Below, piece after piece: positions 25,166 to 37,755 of a stretch of DNA of 64,000 nt. The notes below the pieces were generated by a model. The model saw nothing but the letters and a program-made list of their open reading frames with translations. It had not been told where the DNA came from and ran no database searches. Position 1 is the stretch's first letter. Every line of letters begins with the position of its first letter. The translations under genes and the position numbers were made by a program. Source of the DNA: Oncomelania hupensis (lineage: Eukaryota; Mollusca; Gastropoda; Littorinimorpha; Pomatiopsidae); assembly GCA_036898135.1 (NCBI GenBank), contig JBAHVR010000302.1, positions 381,001 to 445,000 on the forward strand. Reading direction: 5' to 3'.

Positions 25166-26743
25166 CTAGCATGTCCCGAGAGCAGAGAAGAAGAAGAAAT
25201 CCTCTCAATTCTCCGGGAAGAAGTTGAGGCAGCAGTGCAATCGCTGAAGAAAGGGAAGTCAGCGGGAGTGGACAACATACCAGCGGAACTGCTACAAGCA
25301 GGAGGAGAAGCGATGACTGATGCTCTCACCATTATCTGCAACAAGATCTGGCAGAGTGGGGAATGGCCTACACCATGGACCCAGTCGCTTGTCATCACTC
25401 TTCCCAAAAAAGGTAACCTTCAGGAGTGTGAAAATTACCGCACCATCAGCCTCATCAGCCATCCCAGCAAGGTCCTCCTGAAAATAATACTCAACAGGTT
25501 GAAACCACAAGCTGAACAAATCATAGCTGAAGAACAAGCAGGATTCATGGCAGGGCGAAGTACCACTGAACAGATTTTCAACCTCAGAATAATCTGTGAG
25601 AAATACCTACAGCACCAACAACATCTATATCATGTGTTCATAGACTTCAAGAAGGCATTTGACCGAGTCTGGCATGCAGCTCTATGGGCAACCATGAAAG
25701 TGTACAACATCAGCCCTAAAATTATAGAAGTCATCAAAAGCCTGTATGACAAGGCTACCAGTGCAGTCCTCCATAACAGCGTCATCGGGAACTGGTTCAG
25801 AACAACAATCGGTGTGCGTCAAGGATGCCTACTCTCTCCAACACTCTTCAACATCTTCCTAGAGCGCATCATGTCAGATGCTCTTGCAGATCACGAAGGC
25901 ACAGTCAGTATAGGGGGCAGAGCAATCTCCAATCTTCGTTGTGCGGATGATATTGATGGATTGGCTGGAGAGGAACAAGAACTTGAACAGCTTGTACAGA
26001 GGCTTGACACCACCTCCAGAGCTTATGGAATGGAAATAAGTGCGGAGAAGACCAAAATGATGACCAACAACACCAATGGCATCAACACGGACATCAAAGT
26101 ACAAGGCCAATCCCTCAACACAGTGCACAGCTTCAAATATTTAGGAGCCATTGTGTCAGACAATGGGTCTCGACAGGAAGTCCTCTCCAGGATCGCACAA
26201 ACAACTGCTGCCCTGACAAGGTTGAAGCCCATTTGGAAAGACAGAACCATCAGTCTACATTCCAAAGTAAGACTGCTGCGCTCTCTGGTCATCTCCATCT
26301 TCCTATATGCTTGCGAAGCATGGACCCTCACAGCAGATCTCCAACGAAGAATACAAAGCATGGAGATGAGGTGCTACAGAAGACTTCTGTGCATTTCCTA
26401 TACCCAACACATCACCAACGTTGAAGTCCGACAGACCATCACACAAGCCATTGGACAACACGATGACCTGCTCACAGTGGTGAAGAAACGGAAACTCCGA
26501 TGGTATGGCCACGTCACCAGATCATCAGGCCTTGCAAAGACCATTCTGCAAGGCACAGTGCAAGGAGGTAGAAGAAGGGGGAGACCGAAAAAGAGGTGGG
26601 AGGACAACATTCGAGAATGGACTGGTTTGACACTGAGCGAAGCCATGAGGGCTGCTGAGGACAGAGAAAGATGGAGTATGCTGGTTAAGCGATCATCTGT
26701 GGTGCCCCTACGACCTTCGGGTTATGGGACAGGATAGGATAGG
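25166..26743 (+). pseudogene. RTE-type LINE, young 5'-truncated copy with intact RT frame
   Basis: Starts at the equivalent of 6497 in the 4.7-kb copy and runs to the GGATA tail (26731-26743). The frame is open for about 520 codons of element sequence to the stop at 26737. It holds KSAGVDNIP, FIDFKKAFDRV, GVRQGCLLSP and the basic C-terminus; the endonuclease is absent. Only about three amino acids differ from the 4.7-kb copy, one being FADD to CADD at the catalytic motif. ATATAAACTAT flanks it at 25155-25165 and 26744-26754 as a perfect 11-bp target duplication. The ATG at 25100 belongs to flanking DNA, not to the element. Confidence 0.93.
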
Positions 26744-26861
26744 ATATAAACTATCACATAAATATAGCGCGCAACAGACACAAAACCATTTACAACAATC
26801 CTCACAGGCGTATAAGCCTATATCAGCTCAGAGAGGTCGACACCATGCATTGGGCATGGGG

Positions 26862-26935
26862 CCGGGTAGCTCAGTTGGTAGAGCGGCTTAGTAGTAACTG
26901 AAACGCCCCTGGTTCGAATCCTGGATTGGCCTACA
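26862..26935 (+). ncRNA. Degenerate tRNA-like sequence (tRNA pseudogene or SINE head)
   Basis: Contains TAGCTCAGTTGGTAGAGC (D-arm/A-box) and GGTTCGAATCC (T-arm/B-box) at tRNA spacing. An acceptor stem can pair partly (GGCC with GGCC). The anticodon arm does not fold into a 5-bp stem with a 7-base loop, so a working tRNA is unlikely. Confidence 0.55.
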
Positions 26936-27103
26936 TATGACCATATTATCTTCCACTTACCATCAACTGGTTCGCTGGTATCAAAATAATGTAATAAGTA
27001 GTCGCCTATTCGCTCCGGTGACTATAATCTACAATTAACACTATGCAACAGTATTAAGAGGGAAAATGAGAGAGTGAAAAAAAGACGGAGAAAGAAAGAG
27101 AGG

Positions 27104-27108
<5 letters not shown>

Positions 27109-27200
<92 letters not shown>
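27109..27200. repeat. (AG)n microsatellite
   Basis: About 80 bp of near-perfect AG within a longer purine-rich stretch (27060-27290). Confidence 0.95.
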
Positions 27201-28168
27201 TAGAGAGGAGGTGATAGAGAGAGAATTTATAGATGTATTTACAGTGCTCGTGTAAGATAAGAGAAGAGAATTGAGAGAGCGAGAGATAACGGTGAAGAGC
27301 GCGCACGTGTGTGTAGATGTGTGTGTCTGTTTGATTTGATCATTCTGTTTCTACTAAATCCCAGTCAGTATTATTCCCAGTCTTGTATGAGTGTGTCAGC
27401 AAGTGGATGGTTTCGCGAAGGTGTGGTTGGCTTTGTTATTGTGTTTAGTATAAATATGTGTGCCAACATCAAAGTGTATTCCTCATGCTTGTCACCTGGC
27501 GAAATAAAGTTCTGTTATCTGTTATCCGTTATAAGCAACAAGACAAAGACTGTAAGTAGATGTGCGTGTTTATTCTCAACAGAATGCCACCACCTGCCCA
27601 GACTGAGTCCTTTGAACTATATCAGCAGTGACACTGTTAAAATAGCGACTACTGTATCAAAAGAGTCATAGCAGAAAATGAAGACATGTCAGAAAATGCA
27701 CGCCATCATCGAGACTGGAACACAAGTTTCCTGCATGCCAAGTCATTTTTTTATAGCCTGTTCTTCGAAATGATGAGACAATAAAACCACACACACACGT
27801 GCGCGCGCGCAAACGCACACATACAAACAAACTTACTAAAGTTACATAATGAGGACTTGACAGCTATGTATGTGTAATGGCCTGTCTCAATAGGAAGGTT
27901 CGTGAAAGTTCCCGAACCTTTTCGTTTTTGAGGTTCTCAAATCCCGAACTTGGGATCCTCAACCTACCTTTTTCAAATTTTTATTTTTATTTTTTTTTGG
28001 GGGGAGGGGGAGGGGAGAGGTTGGGGTCCGGAAGGTTAAGAAAATTGGGTTCGGGACCTGAGACCCTAAAAAAAGGTTCGTGAACACCCCCCCCCCCCCC
28101 ACCCCACGAACGTTTCACGAAGCTTCCAATTAAGACAGGGTAAAATCCTTATTGTGTAGCGGTAGTAA
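27201..28168. other. No gene recognised
   Basis: Unassigned, with a G-rich tract at 28000-28020 and a C-run at 28087-28100. Confidence 0.45.
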
Positions 28169-28199
<31 letters not shown>

Positions 28200-28237
28200 C
28201 ACACACACACACACACGCACACACACCCACACCCACA

Positions 28238-28272
<35 letters not shown>
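28169..28272. repeat. (CA)n microsatellite, imperfect
   Basis: CA array with scattered CT, CG and CCC interruptions. Confidence 0.95.
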
Positions 28273-28275
<3 letters not shown>

Positions 28276-28836
28276 TCGTTGTTAAAGACCGTGAATCTTT
28301 TAAGTCTAACAATCTGTAAAATCAGACATCCAATAATTTACCATAATTTAATCAATGCAACTTTTCTTTATTGAATCTTCTTTTTTTCGTTTGTAGAAGA
28401 AAAGGCTGATGCGAATTTTAGCACGAACAATGATATTCAGAATCCGAACATTTCTCGTTGGAACCTAACACAAGACGATGAACCATCTTCCCTCATGTGC
28501 ATGTGTGCGGCTAAAACAGGCAATATTGACACCTTTGATTAACATCCAGATAATGGACCGCAATAGGTTCCTGGACAGCATTTCCATATCTATTATAAAG
28601 AAAACACGTTCAAACATTAACCTAAGTTCATGATGCAGTTGTCTGTTTATCAGTTTGTCAATCAGTCATTCAGTCAGTGTTTGTCAATGTGTACAGTTGA
28701 TTATTATAGACAGTGATTAACACATCCAGTAACATTTTGTGAGTAGATCTCAACTTGTGTATTTACAGACACACACACATAACTGAAAATAAACTTGTTC
28801 AACAGTGTTAATGTTCTTGGAGGTGCTGTGTGTGTG

Positions 28837-28875
<39 letters not shown>

Positions 28876-28907
28876 CACCAACTTTGTGCGCAATACACAT
28901 CCACAGT
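28273..28907. other. No gene recognised; (GT)n at 28827-28874
   Basis: No supported gene. The GT array ends 33 bp before the RTE insertion site. Confidence 0.5.
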
Positions 28908-28919
28908 TCGTAACCTATC

Positions 28920-31573
28920 CTATCCTATCCTATCCTATCCTGTCCCGTAACCCGAAGGTCGTAGGGGCACCACAGATGATCGTTTAACCAGCATACTCCA
29001 TCTTTCTCTGTCCTCAGCAGCCCTGATGGCTTAGCTCAGTGTCAAACCAGTCCATTCTCGAATGTTGTCCTCCCAACTCTTTTTCGGTCTCCCTCTTCTT
29101 CTACCTTCTTGCACTGTGCCTTGCAGAATAGCCTTTGCAAGGCCTGATGCTCTGGTGACGTGGCCATACCATCGGAGTTTCCGTTTCTTCACCACTGTTA
29201 GCAGGTCATCGCGTTGTCCAATGGCTTGTGTGATGGTCTGTCGGACTTCGTCGTTGGTGATGTGTTGGGTATAGGAAATGCCCAGAAGTCTTCTGTAGCA
29301 CCTCATCTCCATGCTTTGTATTCTTCGTTGGAGATCTGCTGTGAGGGTCCATGCTTCGCAAGCATATAGGAAGAGGGAGATGACAAGGGAGCGCAGCAGT
29401 CTTACTTTGGAATGTAGACTGATGGTCCTGTCTTTCCAAATGGGCTTCAACCTTGTCAGGGCAGCAGTTGTTTGTGCGATCCTGGAGAGGACTTCCTGTC
29501 GGGACCCATTGTCTGATACAATGGCTCCTAAATATTTGAAGCTATGCACTGTATTGAGAGATTGGCCTTGGACTTTGATGTCCGTATTGATGCCATTGGT
29601 GTTGTTGGTCATCATTTTGGTCTTCTCTGCACTTATTTCCATTCCATAGGCTCTGGAGATGGTGTCAAGCCTCTGTACCAGCTGTTCAAGTTCTTGTTCC
29701 TCTCCAGCCAATCCATCAATGGCATCTGCAAAACGAAGATTGGAGATTGCTCTACCCCCTATGCTGACTGTGCCTTCATGGTCTGGAAGAGCATCTGACA
29801 TGATGCGCTCTAGGAAGATGTTGAAGAGTGTTGGAGAGAGTAGGCATCCTTGACGCACACCGATTGTTGTTCTGAACCAGTTCCCGATGGCGCTGTTGTG
29901 GAGGACTGCGCTGGTAGCCTTGTCATACCGGCTTTTGATGACTTCAATAATTTTAGGGCTGATGTTGTACACTTTCATTGTTGCCCATAGAGCTACATGC
30001 CAGACTCGGTCAAACGCCTTCTTGAAGTCTATGAACACATGATATAGATGTTGTTGGTGCTGTAGGTATTTCTCACAGATTATTCTGAGGTTGAAAATCT
30101 GCTCAGTGGTACTTCGCCCTGCCCTGAATCCTGCTTGTTCTTCAGCTATGATCTGTTCAGCCTGGGGTTTCAACCTGTTGAGTATTATTTTGAGGAGGAC
30201 CTTGCTGGGATGGCTGATGAGGCTGATGGTCCGGTAATTTTCACACTCCTGAAGGTTACCTGTTTTGGGAAGAGTGATGACAAGCGACTGGGTCCATGGT
30301 ATAGGCCACTCCCCACTCTGCCAGATCTTGTTACAGATAATGGTGAGGGCATCAATCATCGCTTCTCCTCCTGCTTGTAGCAGTTCCGCGGGTATGTTGT
30401 CCACTCCCGCTGACTTCCCTTTCTTTAGCGCTTGCACTGCTGCCTCAACTTCTTCCCGGAGAATTGGGAGGATTTCTTCTTCTTCTCTGTTCTCAGGACA
30501 TGCTAGAACTGATAGGTCTCCATTTGGTGTATGGTTGTAAAGGTCAGAGCAGTACTCTGTCCATCTGTCCAAGACTTCTTGTTCTTCTGTAAGGCATATG
30601 CCAGACTTGCTTTGGATCGTGGAGATTTTGGGCTGTTTGACACTTGTCAGCCGCTTCACTGTCTGGTAGGCCTTCTTGCTGTTGTTCTTGTTCAGACTGT
30701 TCTCTATTTCCTGGCATTGATCTTCTATCCAGTTCTCCTTTGCTGTGCGCATGCCTTTTCGGATGTCATTGTTGATTTTTCGGTAGACATCAGCTCCCTG
30801 TGAGGTGTTCTTTTTCTTTTTCATCTCTCTTCGTTTATCACACAGATCCAAAAGTTCAGGTGTGATCCACGGCTTCTTATTTGGTCGGTGCTTACCAAAG
30901 ATCTCAGTGGCGGCATCTGTCACAGCTGAGTTGAAGGTGGTGGTCATAGTGTTGACATCTACTTCACCAGCCCCCAAAATGAGCAGTGGTGCAAATTTCC
31001 CTCCAATTGTGGCCTGAAATAGTTCTGCCACCTCCGGGTCTTGCAGTTTGTCCAGGTCGAACTTCAATCTAGTGCACTTTGCTGTATTTACTCTCTTCAA
31101 GTGGAGCCGGAAAGACATCATCACGAGATCGTGGTCACTTCCGATGTCTGCTCCTGGAAAAGTGCGTGTCCTGCCTATGTTGATGCTTGATCTGAAGCGT
31201 TTCTTGACCATAATGTAGTCTATTTGGTTGTGATGCTCCCCGCCAGGACTGTGCCATGTCCATCGTCTGGAGTTTTTGTGGAGACCAAGCGTGTTTGCCA
31301 GTACCAGATTGTTGTATCTGGCAAACTCCAAGAGTCTCAGACCCCTGTCATTTGTCTCATTGTTGCAGTGGGGTCCACATGTGTCTCCCCAGTTGTGGTG
31401 CGCATCTTGGCCAACCTTGGCATTCCAGTCGCCTTGCACTATGACTATGTCCTTCTTCGGCACTTGGTCAAGGACCGCCTGTAGATTTTCATAAAAATCC
31501 TCCACTTCGCTGTCGTCATAGTCTAATGTTGGGGCATAGGCCTGGATGATGGTGATGTTGAAAGGGGCTGCTC
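28920..31573 (-). pseudogene. RTE-type LINE, 2.65-kb copy with long open frame
   Basis: A minus-strand copy from the GGATA tail (28920-28945 in antisense) up to a truncation point inside the endonuclease at 31573. The frame is open for more than 820 codons, from about 31573 to 29031, without the frameshift seen in the 4.7-kb copy. It holds GDWNAKVG, SDHDLV, FIDFKKAFDRV and GVRQGCLLSP. The RT motif reads FADAIDG, so one of the two catalytic aspartates is lost. A 12-bp perfect target duplication, TCGTAACCTATC, flanks it (28908-28919 and 31574-31585). There is no in-frame ATG near the truncated 5' end. The C-terminal frame stops early, near 29031, compared with the 4.7-kb copy. Confidence 0.93.
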
Positions 31574-31754
31574 TCGTAACCTATCATTTCACAATTTGGC
31601 ATACGGAATCTTCATTCCTTAACTTAAAACGTTGTCGTATTTTGAAGTCAAAATTTTGTGTTTAACTAATTACATTTGAATAATTACAAATCGAATCGAG
31701 GTTTCAGCATGTTTTCCCATACAGACCAAAAACTTGATGATCTTTATATGAAGC

Positions 31755-31825
31755 CTTGCTAGCTCAGTTAGTAAGACATTCGCCTACCGTGCAGTCGACC
31801 CAAGTTCAAATCTCCCGCGGGCCAT
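31755..31825 (+). ncRNA. tRNA-like sequence, probably a SINE head or tRNA pseudogene
   Basis: TAGCTCAGTTAGTAAGAC (A-box-like) and AGTTCAAATCTC (B-box-like) lie at tRNA spacing, followed at once by A- and T-runs (31826-31842). Stems are incomplete. Confidence 0.5.
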
Positions 31826-32585
<760 letters not shown>

Positions 32586-32872
32586 TAAATACATATCACT
32601 TCCTTTTGTCTACGCGCGCCCCACAAATAGAGAACTGCTGGAAACTTTGGACATGTCAAACAGGCACTTAAAAAAAAAAAGTATGACCCTTTAGTTTTTC
32701 CTCCTTACGCATCACAGTTTATCAAATTCATCGAATAGATCCAATTCTCTGCCCCATTGCCTCAAGCACATGTTGATGCCATGGTTTGTAGTCAGAGCCA
32801 ATGATTTGGTGTCAGGGCTAGTTTCGTACAAGTAGGCCTACTCTTTGCATGAGTGGGTCTGTGTGCGCACAG

Positions 32873-33295
32873 TAAGTAACTCATATTCTTCTACTTACAG
32901 TACAGACATGGGGATACCACAAGGCTCGATAATGTCTCTTATGCTGTTCAATATTTTAATATATGACTTGCCCAAAACTATTAGTAACAGAGTGACCTTG
33001 GCTCAGTATGCTGATGACATCGCTATCTGGATGAATGTAATTTTAAAACAGAATACTTCTCTTTTCGAAATAAAATATATATCTCATGTATACCAAAGAG
33101 AAGTTAATAAAATAGCCATATTTATGAACCAAAATGGCTTAGATTTATCTAAAGAAAAAAACAAACATGATTCTTTTTAATAATTGTAGAGAACCAAAAA
33201 TGCTAAAAAAAATTGTTATAGATAATTACGAAATAAAGTATGTCAATGAAGTTAAATTCCTTGGTGTATATCTAAATAAAAAATTAAAATGGAAG
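32873..33295 (+). pseudogene. I-type LINE, RT fragment
   Basis: The translation shows GIPQGSIMSLMLFN (RT motif B), then AQYADDIA with the YADD catalytic motif, then FLGVYLNKKLKWK. A frameshift in an A-run near 33160 separates the last piece. The earlier RT motifs are missing because the copy is 5'-truncated. Confidence 0.85.
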
Positions 33296-33695
33296 AGACA
33301 TTCTCAGTGTCGTCGTCATCGTCGTCGTCATCGTCGCTGTTTTCCTCATGTTTTCCGCTTTTTTCCTCATCTTCGTCGTCGTTGTGGCCCAGGTGTGTTT
33401 GGCTGCTTGAGTGTCTGTGCAGGTGTTGTGTTGTGGTGTCTTTTTGTGGTGATCATAATAGTTGTTCCATGGCGTTTTTAAGTAAATTGCTCGTTTCTGT
33501 TTCTGTGTGAAATGCACGTATACTGATAGAGATAGACAATTTTATTGTGCTTTGTGCTCTGTATTTTATTTTGTGTGTGTGTGTGTGTGTGCGCGTGGGA
33601 GACATAGAGAGAGTGGGTGTGTTTGACTATGTTTTAATACTGTGGTGATAGAGATAGACAATTTTTTATTGTGCTTTGTATTTTATTGTGTGTAT

Positions 33696-33744
<49 letters not shown>

Positions 33745-34095
33745 GGAGACATAGAGTGAGTGGGTGTGTTTGACTATGTTTTAATACTGTGGTGATAGAG
33801 ATAGACAATTTTATTGTGCTTTTGTATTTTATTGTGTGTGTGGTTGTGTGTATGTATGTGTATGGGTGTGTATGTGTGTGTATGTATGTGTGTGTGTATG
33901 TGTGTATGCGTGGGAGACATAGAGTGAGTGGGTGTGTTTGACTATATTTTAATACTGTGGTGTTTGGTATTGTGTTTGATGCTTTTATTCTTTTATGTTT
34001 CTTGAGTATTTATTTATGGCTGGCTGTAACTGCGCTTTGAGCTTCTCCTGAGGGAAAGGCGTAGAATTTTTAAATGAAATAAATTATTATTATTA
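33296..34095 (+). mobile_element. Unclassified retroposon-like insertion with (ATT)n tail
   Basis: About 800 bp that interrupts the I-type LINE between KLKWK and FEYICQNAVKSYN. It starts with a GTC/ATC-rich stretch (33309-33385), contains a three-unit minisatellite, and ends GCGTAGAATTTTTAAATGAA then ATTATT units, as LINE or SINE 3' ends often do. Target duplications are too decayed to call. Confidence 0.6.
33523..33962. repeat. Minisatellite of about 120-165 bp units with internal GT arrays, three units
   Basis: Three tandem units each begin TGATAGAGATAGACAATTTT, contain a GT-rich array of variable length, then GGGAGACATAGAG and TGTTTGACTAT, and end TTTTAATACTGTGG. Unit length differs mainly through the GT array. 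Confidence 0.9.
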
Positions 34096-35477
34096 TTATT
34101 TTGAATACATTTGTCAGAATGCAGTAAAAAGCTATAATTTACTAAAACTAATAAGCCGAAAGGCCTGGGGACAAGATACCAAAACCCCCATACATATAGC
34201 TTTAGCCTTAGTCAGATCTAAACTGACATATGGACAGGAAGTCTTTTTCTCTGCTCCTAAAACTTATCTTATTAGATTGCAAAGTCTAGACAGCAAGTCC
34301 ATAAAATTAGAGTTAGGTGTACCAATACATACACAAACACTTAAAGCTTACAAGTTAGCAGGAGTCATATCCATTGAAGAATGGAAAAAATTTCTTGTGC
34401 AAAATATATTGTACGAGCTGCATCTGTATATAATAATAATGATGATGAGATACATTTTAGGTCTGATATGATTTTTTCAAAACGTGCACAGAAAATACCA
34501 TTCTTAGAATCAATAGCAACGTTTACAAAAGATCTAATTGATGATTTATCTAGTGACATAAAATCTTTTTCTAAAAATATTATTTCTCCAACACCTATGT
34601 GGGAGCTTGCTAATGCTCATTTTGACATACATTATAGTTTGGAAAAGAAGAATGAAAATGCTAATTTATTATCAAGTGATGTTCGTTGTCATTTGGAGAA
34701 AAAGTATTCTCAACACCTTCAAATCTATACTGATGGATCGGTCTTAGAGACAGGGGAAGCTGGAGCAGCCTATGTAATTCCAGCTCTAAAATTGCAAATA
34801 TGTTTCTCTTTGAGTATAAATACTTCTATTTTTGCATGTGAACTTATCGCAATCCTTATGGCATTAACTACAATTTCAGATCTTTGCCTAAACGCATTTC
34901 AAATTGTTGTATGTGTTGATTCTATGTCAGTTTTAGATGCTTTACAATCTTATGGCCATACTGAACGGCATGAAATTATTTTAGAAATTCAACATTTAGT
35001 CCACAATCTCATTATTAATGGTACAAAGGTAAGCTTCTGTTGGCTACCTTCACATTGTGGTTTTCTGTTTAATGATAGTGCGGACAAGGCAGCAAAGAAA
35101 GGAGCTAAAATATCAATACTCAGAGTATTCAACTCATAAAATCCCCTAAGGAAATTAAACGTATGATTGAAGAGAGGTCAACGAAACATGTTGTCTTTGA
35201 TACACATTTTGCTGCAGACTGTAGACTTTCGAGAACAGTTTTTACTATGGCTAACAGAATAATGTTGAATGCCATAAAAACAAAGTATTGTCCAGATGTC
35301 CATTGTGTATGCAATGAGACTTTTTCATTATATCATTTACTTTTTGGCTGCCGTCATTTTCTGCCTGTACTAACTCTGCATCTGCGTGAAATCAGAACAT
35401 TAGATGAGATTAATTTTCATCAAAGTGCATTGTTAGCAAAACTCTTGATAGATTCTCATGTGGCTAGATTTGTGTAA
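34096..35477 (+). pseudogene. I-type LINE, post-RT region, RNase H and C-terminus
   Basis: Reads on from the RT fragment: VKSYNLLKLISRKAWGQDT, then KLTYGQEVFF. RNase H follows with YTDGS (about 34730), ACELIAI, CVDSMSVLDAL, LPSHCGF and NDSADKAAK, which supply the usual Asp/Glu/Asp/Asp set and a His. The C-terminus (ANRIMLNAIKTKYC, CVCNETFSLYHLLFGC) has spaced Cys/His residues. Frameshifts near 34385 and 35139 break the ORF, so this copy is dead. The stop is at 35477 and the CCAA tail begins at about 35527. Confidence 0.88.
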
Positions 35478-35695
35478 ATACATTTTTTCCCCGTCTTATC
35501 ATCTTTGGTGGAAAAGACGTAAATAAAACAACCAACCAACCAACCAACCAACCAACCAACCAACCAACCATGTGTGCGCACAGGTGTGCCAATGCTAACA
35601 CGAGGTCGAATGGAGGGAATGTGCAAACTGGATGGTTACAATTTTAGCTCTATGTGTGTGTATGTTGACAGGCAACTATATATTTGCCCTTTGTA

Positions 35696-35900
35696 CTATC
35701 CTATCCTATCCTATCCCGTAACTCGGAGGTCGTTGGGGCACCACAGATGATCGTTTAACCAGCGTACTCCATCTTGTCCTCAGCAACCCTGATGGCTTCG
35801 CTCAGTGTCAAGCCAGTCCATTCTCGAATGTTGTCCTCCCACCTCTTTGTCGGTCTCCCTCTTCTTCTACCTCCTTGCAATGTGCCTTGCAGGATTGTCT
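35696..35900 (-). pseudogene. RTE 3' end, about 205-bp fragment
   Basis: Inverted GGATA tail (CCTATCC units, 35696-35717), then the antisense end of the RTE ORF. It breaks off after the equivalent of LAKTILQG. Diverged from the young copies. Confidence 0.85.
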
Positions 35901-36574
35901 GTTCATGACAGACACGGTAATTTGAATATTTATATTTTATGATTTACTTGTTGGAAATATAATATTGAAACTAATTTTGTAAATGCATAAAATATTTTCA
36001 TAACTTGATAAATGTAATTTTCTTTCAGACCGCAAACGGGATTGCTTCAGAGAAAAAAAAGGTTATATCATAGCTCAGCTATTTCTTATTTTATTTCTCT
36101 AGGACTTATAGTTTTCTTGACTGTAGTTTTCTTGAATTCCATTTTATTATTCTACTACCTTGAGTGTGAAAGAAGAGAACCATAAAATTAGCAAAACATA
36201 TATTGGTGTTGTGTTCCGACAGTTGTGTATTTTACGTCTTCAGTGTTTCAAGTTAATCTCTCTGTCTCAACTTGTGTAATTGTATAAGAAAGACCTTTTT
36301 GATGCATGCGTGTATACGTGAAATTGGAACATTAAAAACTGTTTACAAACTATCAAATTTGTAGGAATCTTCTGAGAATAAAGCTAATTATTTTATAACA
36401 CGCACGAAAACTTTATGACAGTGATGCAGCGTTAACCAAATGCATTCCTTTTGTATTATTATTATTCACTTGGCAGTAAAATATCTTGTATCTTCTTGTT
36501 GTTGTTGATTTTAATTTATGGCACATTTTATTTCATTTTTTATAGCACTTTAATTATCCAATTATTTTACTTTA
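35901..36574. other. No gene recognised
   Basis: A/T-rich unassigned sequence. Confidence 0.5.
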
Positions 36575-36650
36575 ACGGCCTTGTACAGCTGTTTTTCCAG
36601 CTCAAGAACTGCTAAAGGCGCTGGCCCAGCTGGTGGCTAACGCATCCCCT
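36575..36650 (-). mobile_element. SINE-A 3'-end fragment
   Basis: Antisense match to the end of SINE-A: CCAGCTCAAGAACTGC then AAGGCGCTGGCCCAGC, compared with the AGCGCCTTGAGCAGCTC end at about 55923. Confidence 0.6.
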
Positions 36651-37034
36651 CACTCCCACCTCCTATATCCGAGGTGCCCACTTGTGCCGTTATGCGCCTC
36701 CATTGTCTGACTCCACAGACAACTGAGTACAATCCTTGTGGACCGGTGATGGGGCAGAATGGAGACCTAAGAGATGGTTGTATGATGAGTGCATGCTGCC
36801 GGTACTTTTATGCCCGTGCAATGTAATGGGTGAGTGCACAGAATGGGCCTGGGCGTTTACTCTCTCTATCCAAAAAGTGGGCACTAACCCCCTGGGGACA
36901 GCAATAGCGTTTCTTTCGAGCTGGGTTGCAACTCATTCCATTGAAACATGCAGCAGCAGGACCACACCTGAAATAAATCACGTCCAAATACGTTGTTCTC
37001 TTGCGTTCTTATCTGATAAATCTTTTATTTACCC

Positions 37035-37037
<3 letters not shown>
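36651..37037. other. No gene recognised
   Basis: Unassigned sequence; a short open frame at 36736 onward has no family resemblance. Confidence 0.4.
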
Positions 37038-37067
<30 letters not shown>

Positions 37068-37300
37068 AAGAAGAAGAAGAAGAAGAAGAAGAAGAAGAAG
37101 AAGAAGATAAAGACGAAGAACAAAGGAAAAGAAGAAGAAGAAGAAGAAGAAGAAGAAGAAGAAGAAGAAGAAGCAGAAGAAGAAGAAGAAGAAGAAGAAG
37201 AGCGAAAGTGACTTGGAAAAGTGAGAAGAAGAAGATAAAGAAGAAGAACAAAGACGAAGAAGAAGAACAAAACAACAAGAAGAACTGAACACGAGGAAGA
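37038..37300. repeat. (GAA)n array, imperfect
   Basis: GAA/AAG units in several blocks with GAC, CAG and AAC interruptions. The ORFs of Glu/Lys/Arg or Leu/Phe/Ser runs here are artefacts. Confidence 0.95.
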
Positions 37301-37755
37301 GGAAGAAGAACAGACTTTCAGGTACAGTGCAAAACGTGAATGGAGCTCAGCGACATTGACCTTGAAAAAGTGAAAGTATGAATGTTATAAAGAGCTGCGT
37401 AGCAGTCGAAGTATCTGCATAATAAAACATATAATTAAAATCGGTCAAGTCATCTGTTAGATAATGTACATGTAACAGAACATGCGTTTCGAACAGACAT
37501 GTGAAATACGGACCAACTGTTCAACCGGCTGACCAACCAAAAGATTTACATGGTAAGGGTTTGAAGAACCTGTTTGCCACAAACCATAAACATTCCATGA
37601 GACATTTTTAGATATAGCTCAACACTTGTTAAAAAGGAATTGATCCCCAGCGACCTTGACCTTTGAGGAACAGCGAATACGATGGCATAAGAAGCTGCAA
37701 ATCACGAACTTTAGTAATGCTCCTTTGTAAGTTTGAACAAAATCTGTCCATATAT
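37301..37755. other. No gene recognised
   Basis: Unassigned sequence. The motif CAGCGACCTTGACCTTTGA at 37648 resembles CAGCGACATTGACCTTGAA at 37348, so the stretch may be an old repeat. Confidence 0.4.

Larger units (their letters stand above)
32873..35570 (+). mobile_element. I-type LINE with RNase H domain, 5'-truncated, interrupted
   Basis: Flanked by a perfect 13-bp target duplication, TGTGTGCGCACAG (32860-32872 and 35571-35583). It starts within the RT domain, carries an RNase H domain and a Cys/His-containing C-terminus, and ends with AATAAAACAACCAACC, a CCAA-repeat tail. An insertion at about 33296-34095 splits the RT from the RNase H. A second copy of the same family is at 47506-51837. 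RNase H downstream of RT is typical of the I group of LINEs; I cannot fix the exact clade. Confidence 0.88.

Noticed and set aside
26862..26935. A functional tRNA gene
   Set aside because: The D- and T-arms are recognisable but the anticodon arm does not fold and the acceptor stem has mismatches.
29062..31484. Plus-strand ORFs opposite the 28.9-31.6 kb RTE copy
   Set aside because: They are antisense shadows of the RT frame; the minus-strand frame has all the motifs.
35531..35570. The CCAA array as an independent microsatellite
   Set aside because: It directly follows AATAAAA at the LINE end, is bounded by the target duplication, and recurs at the end of the second copy (51814-51837).
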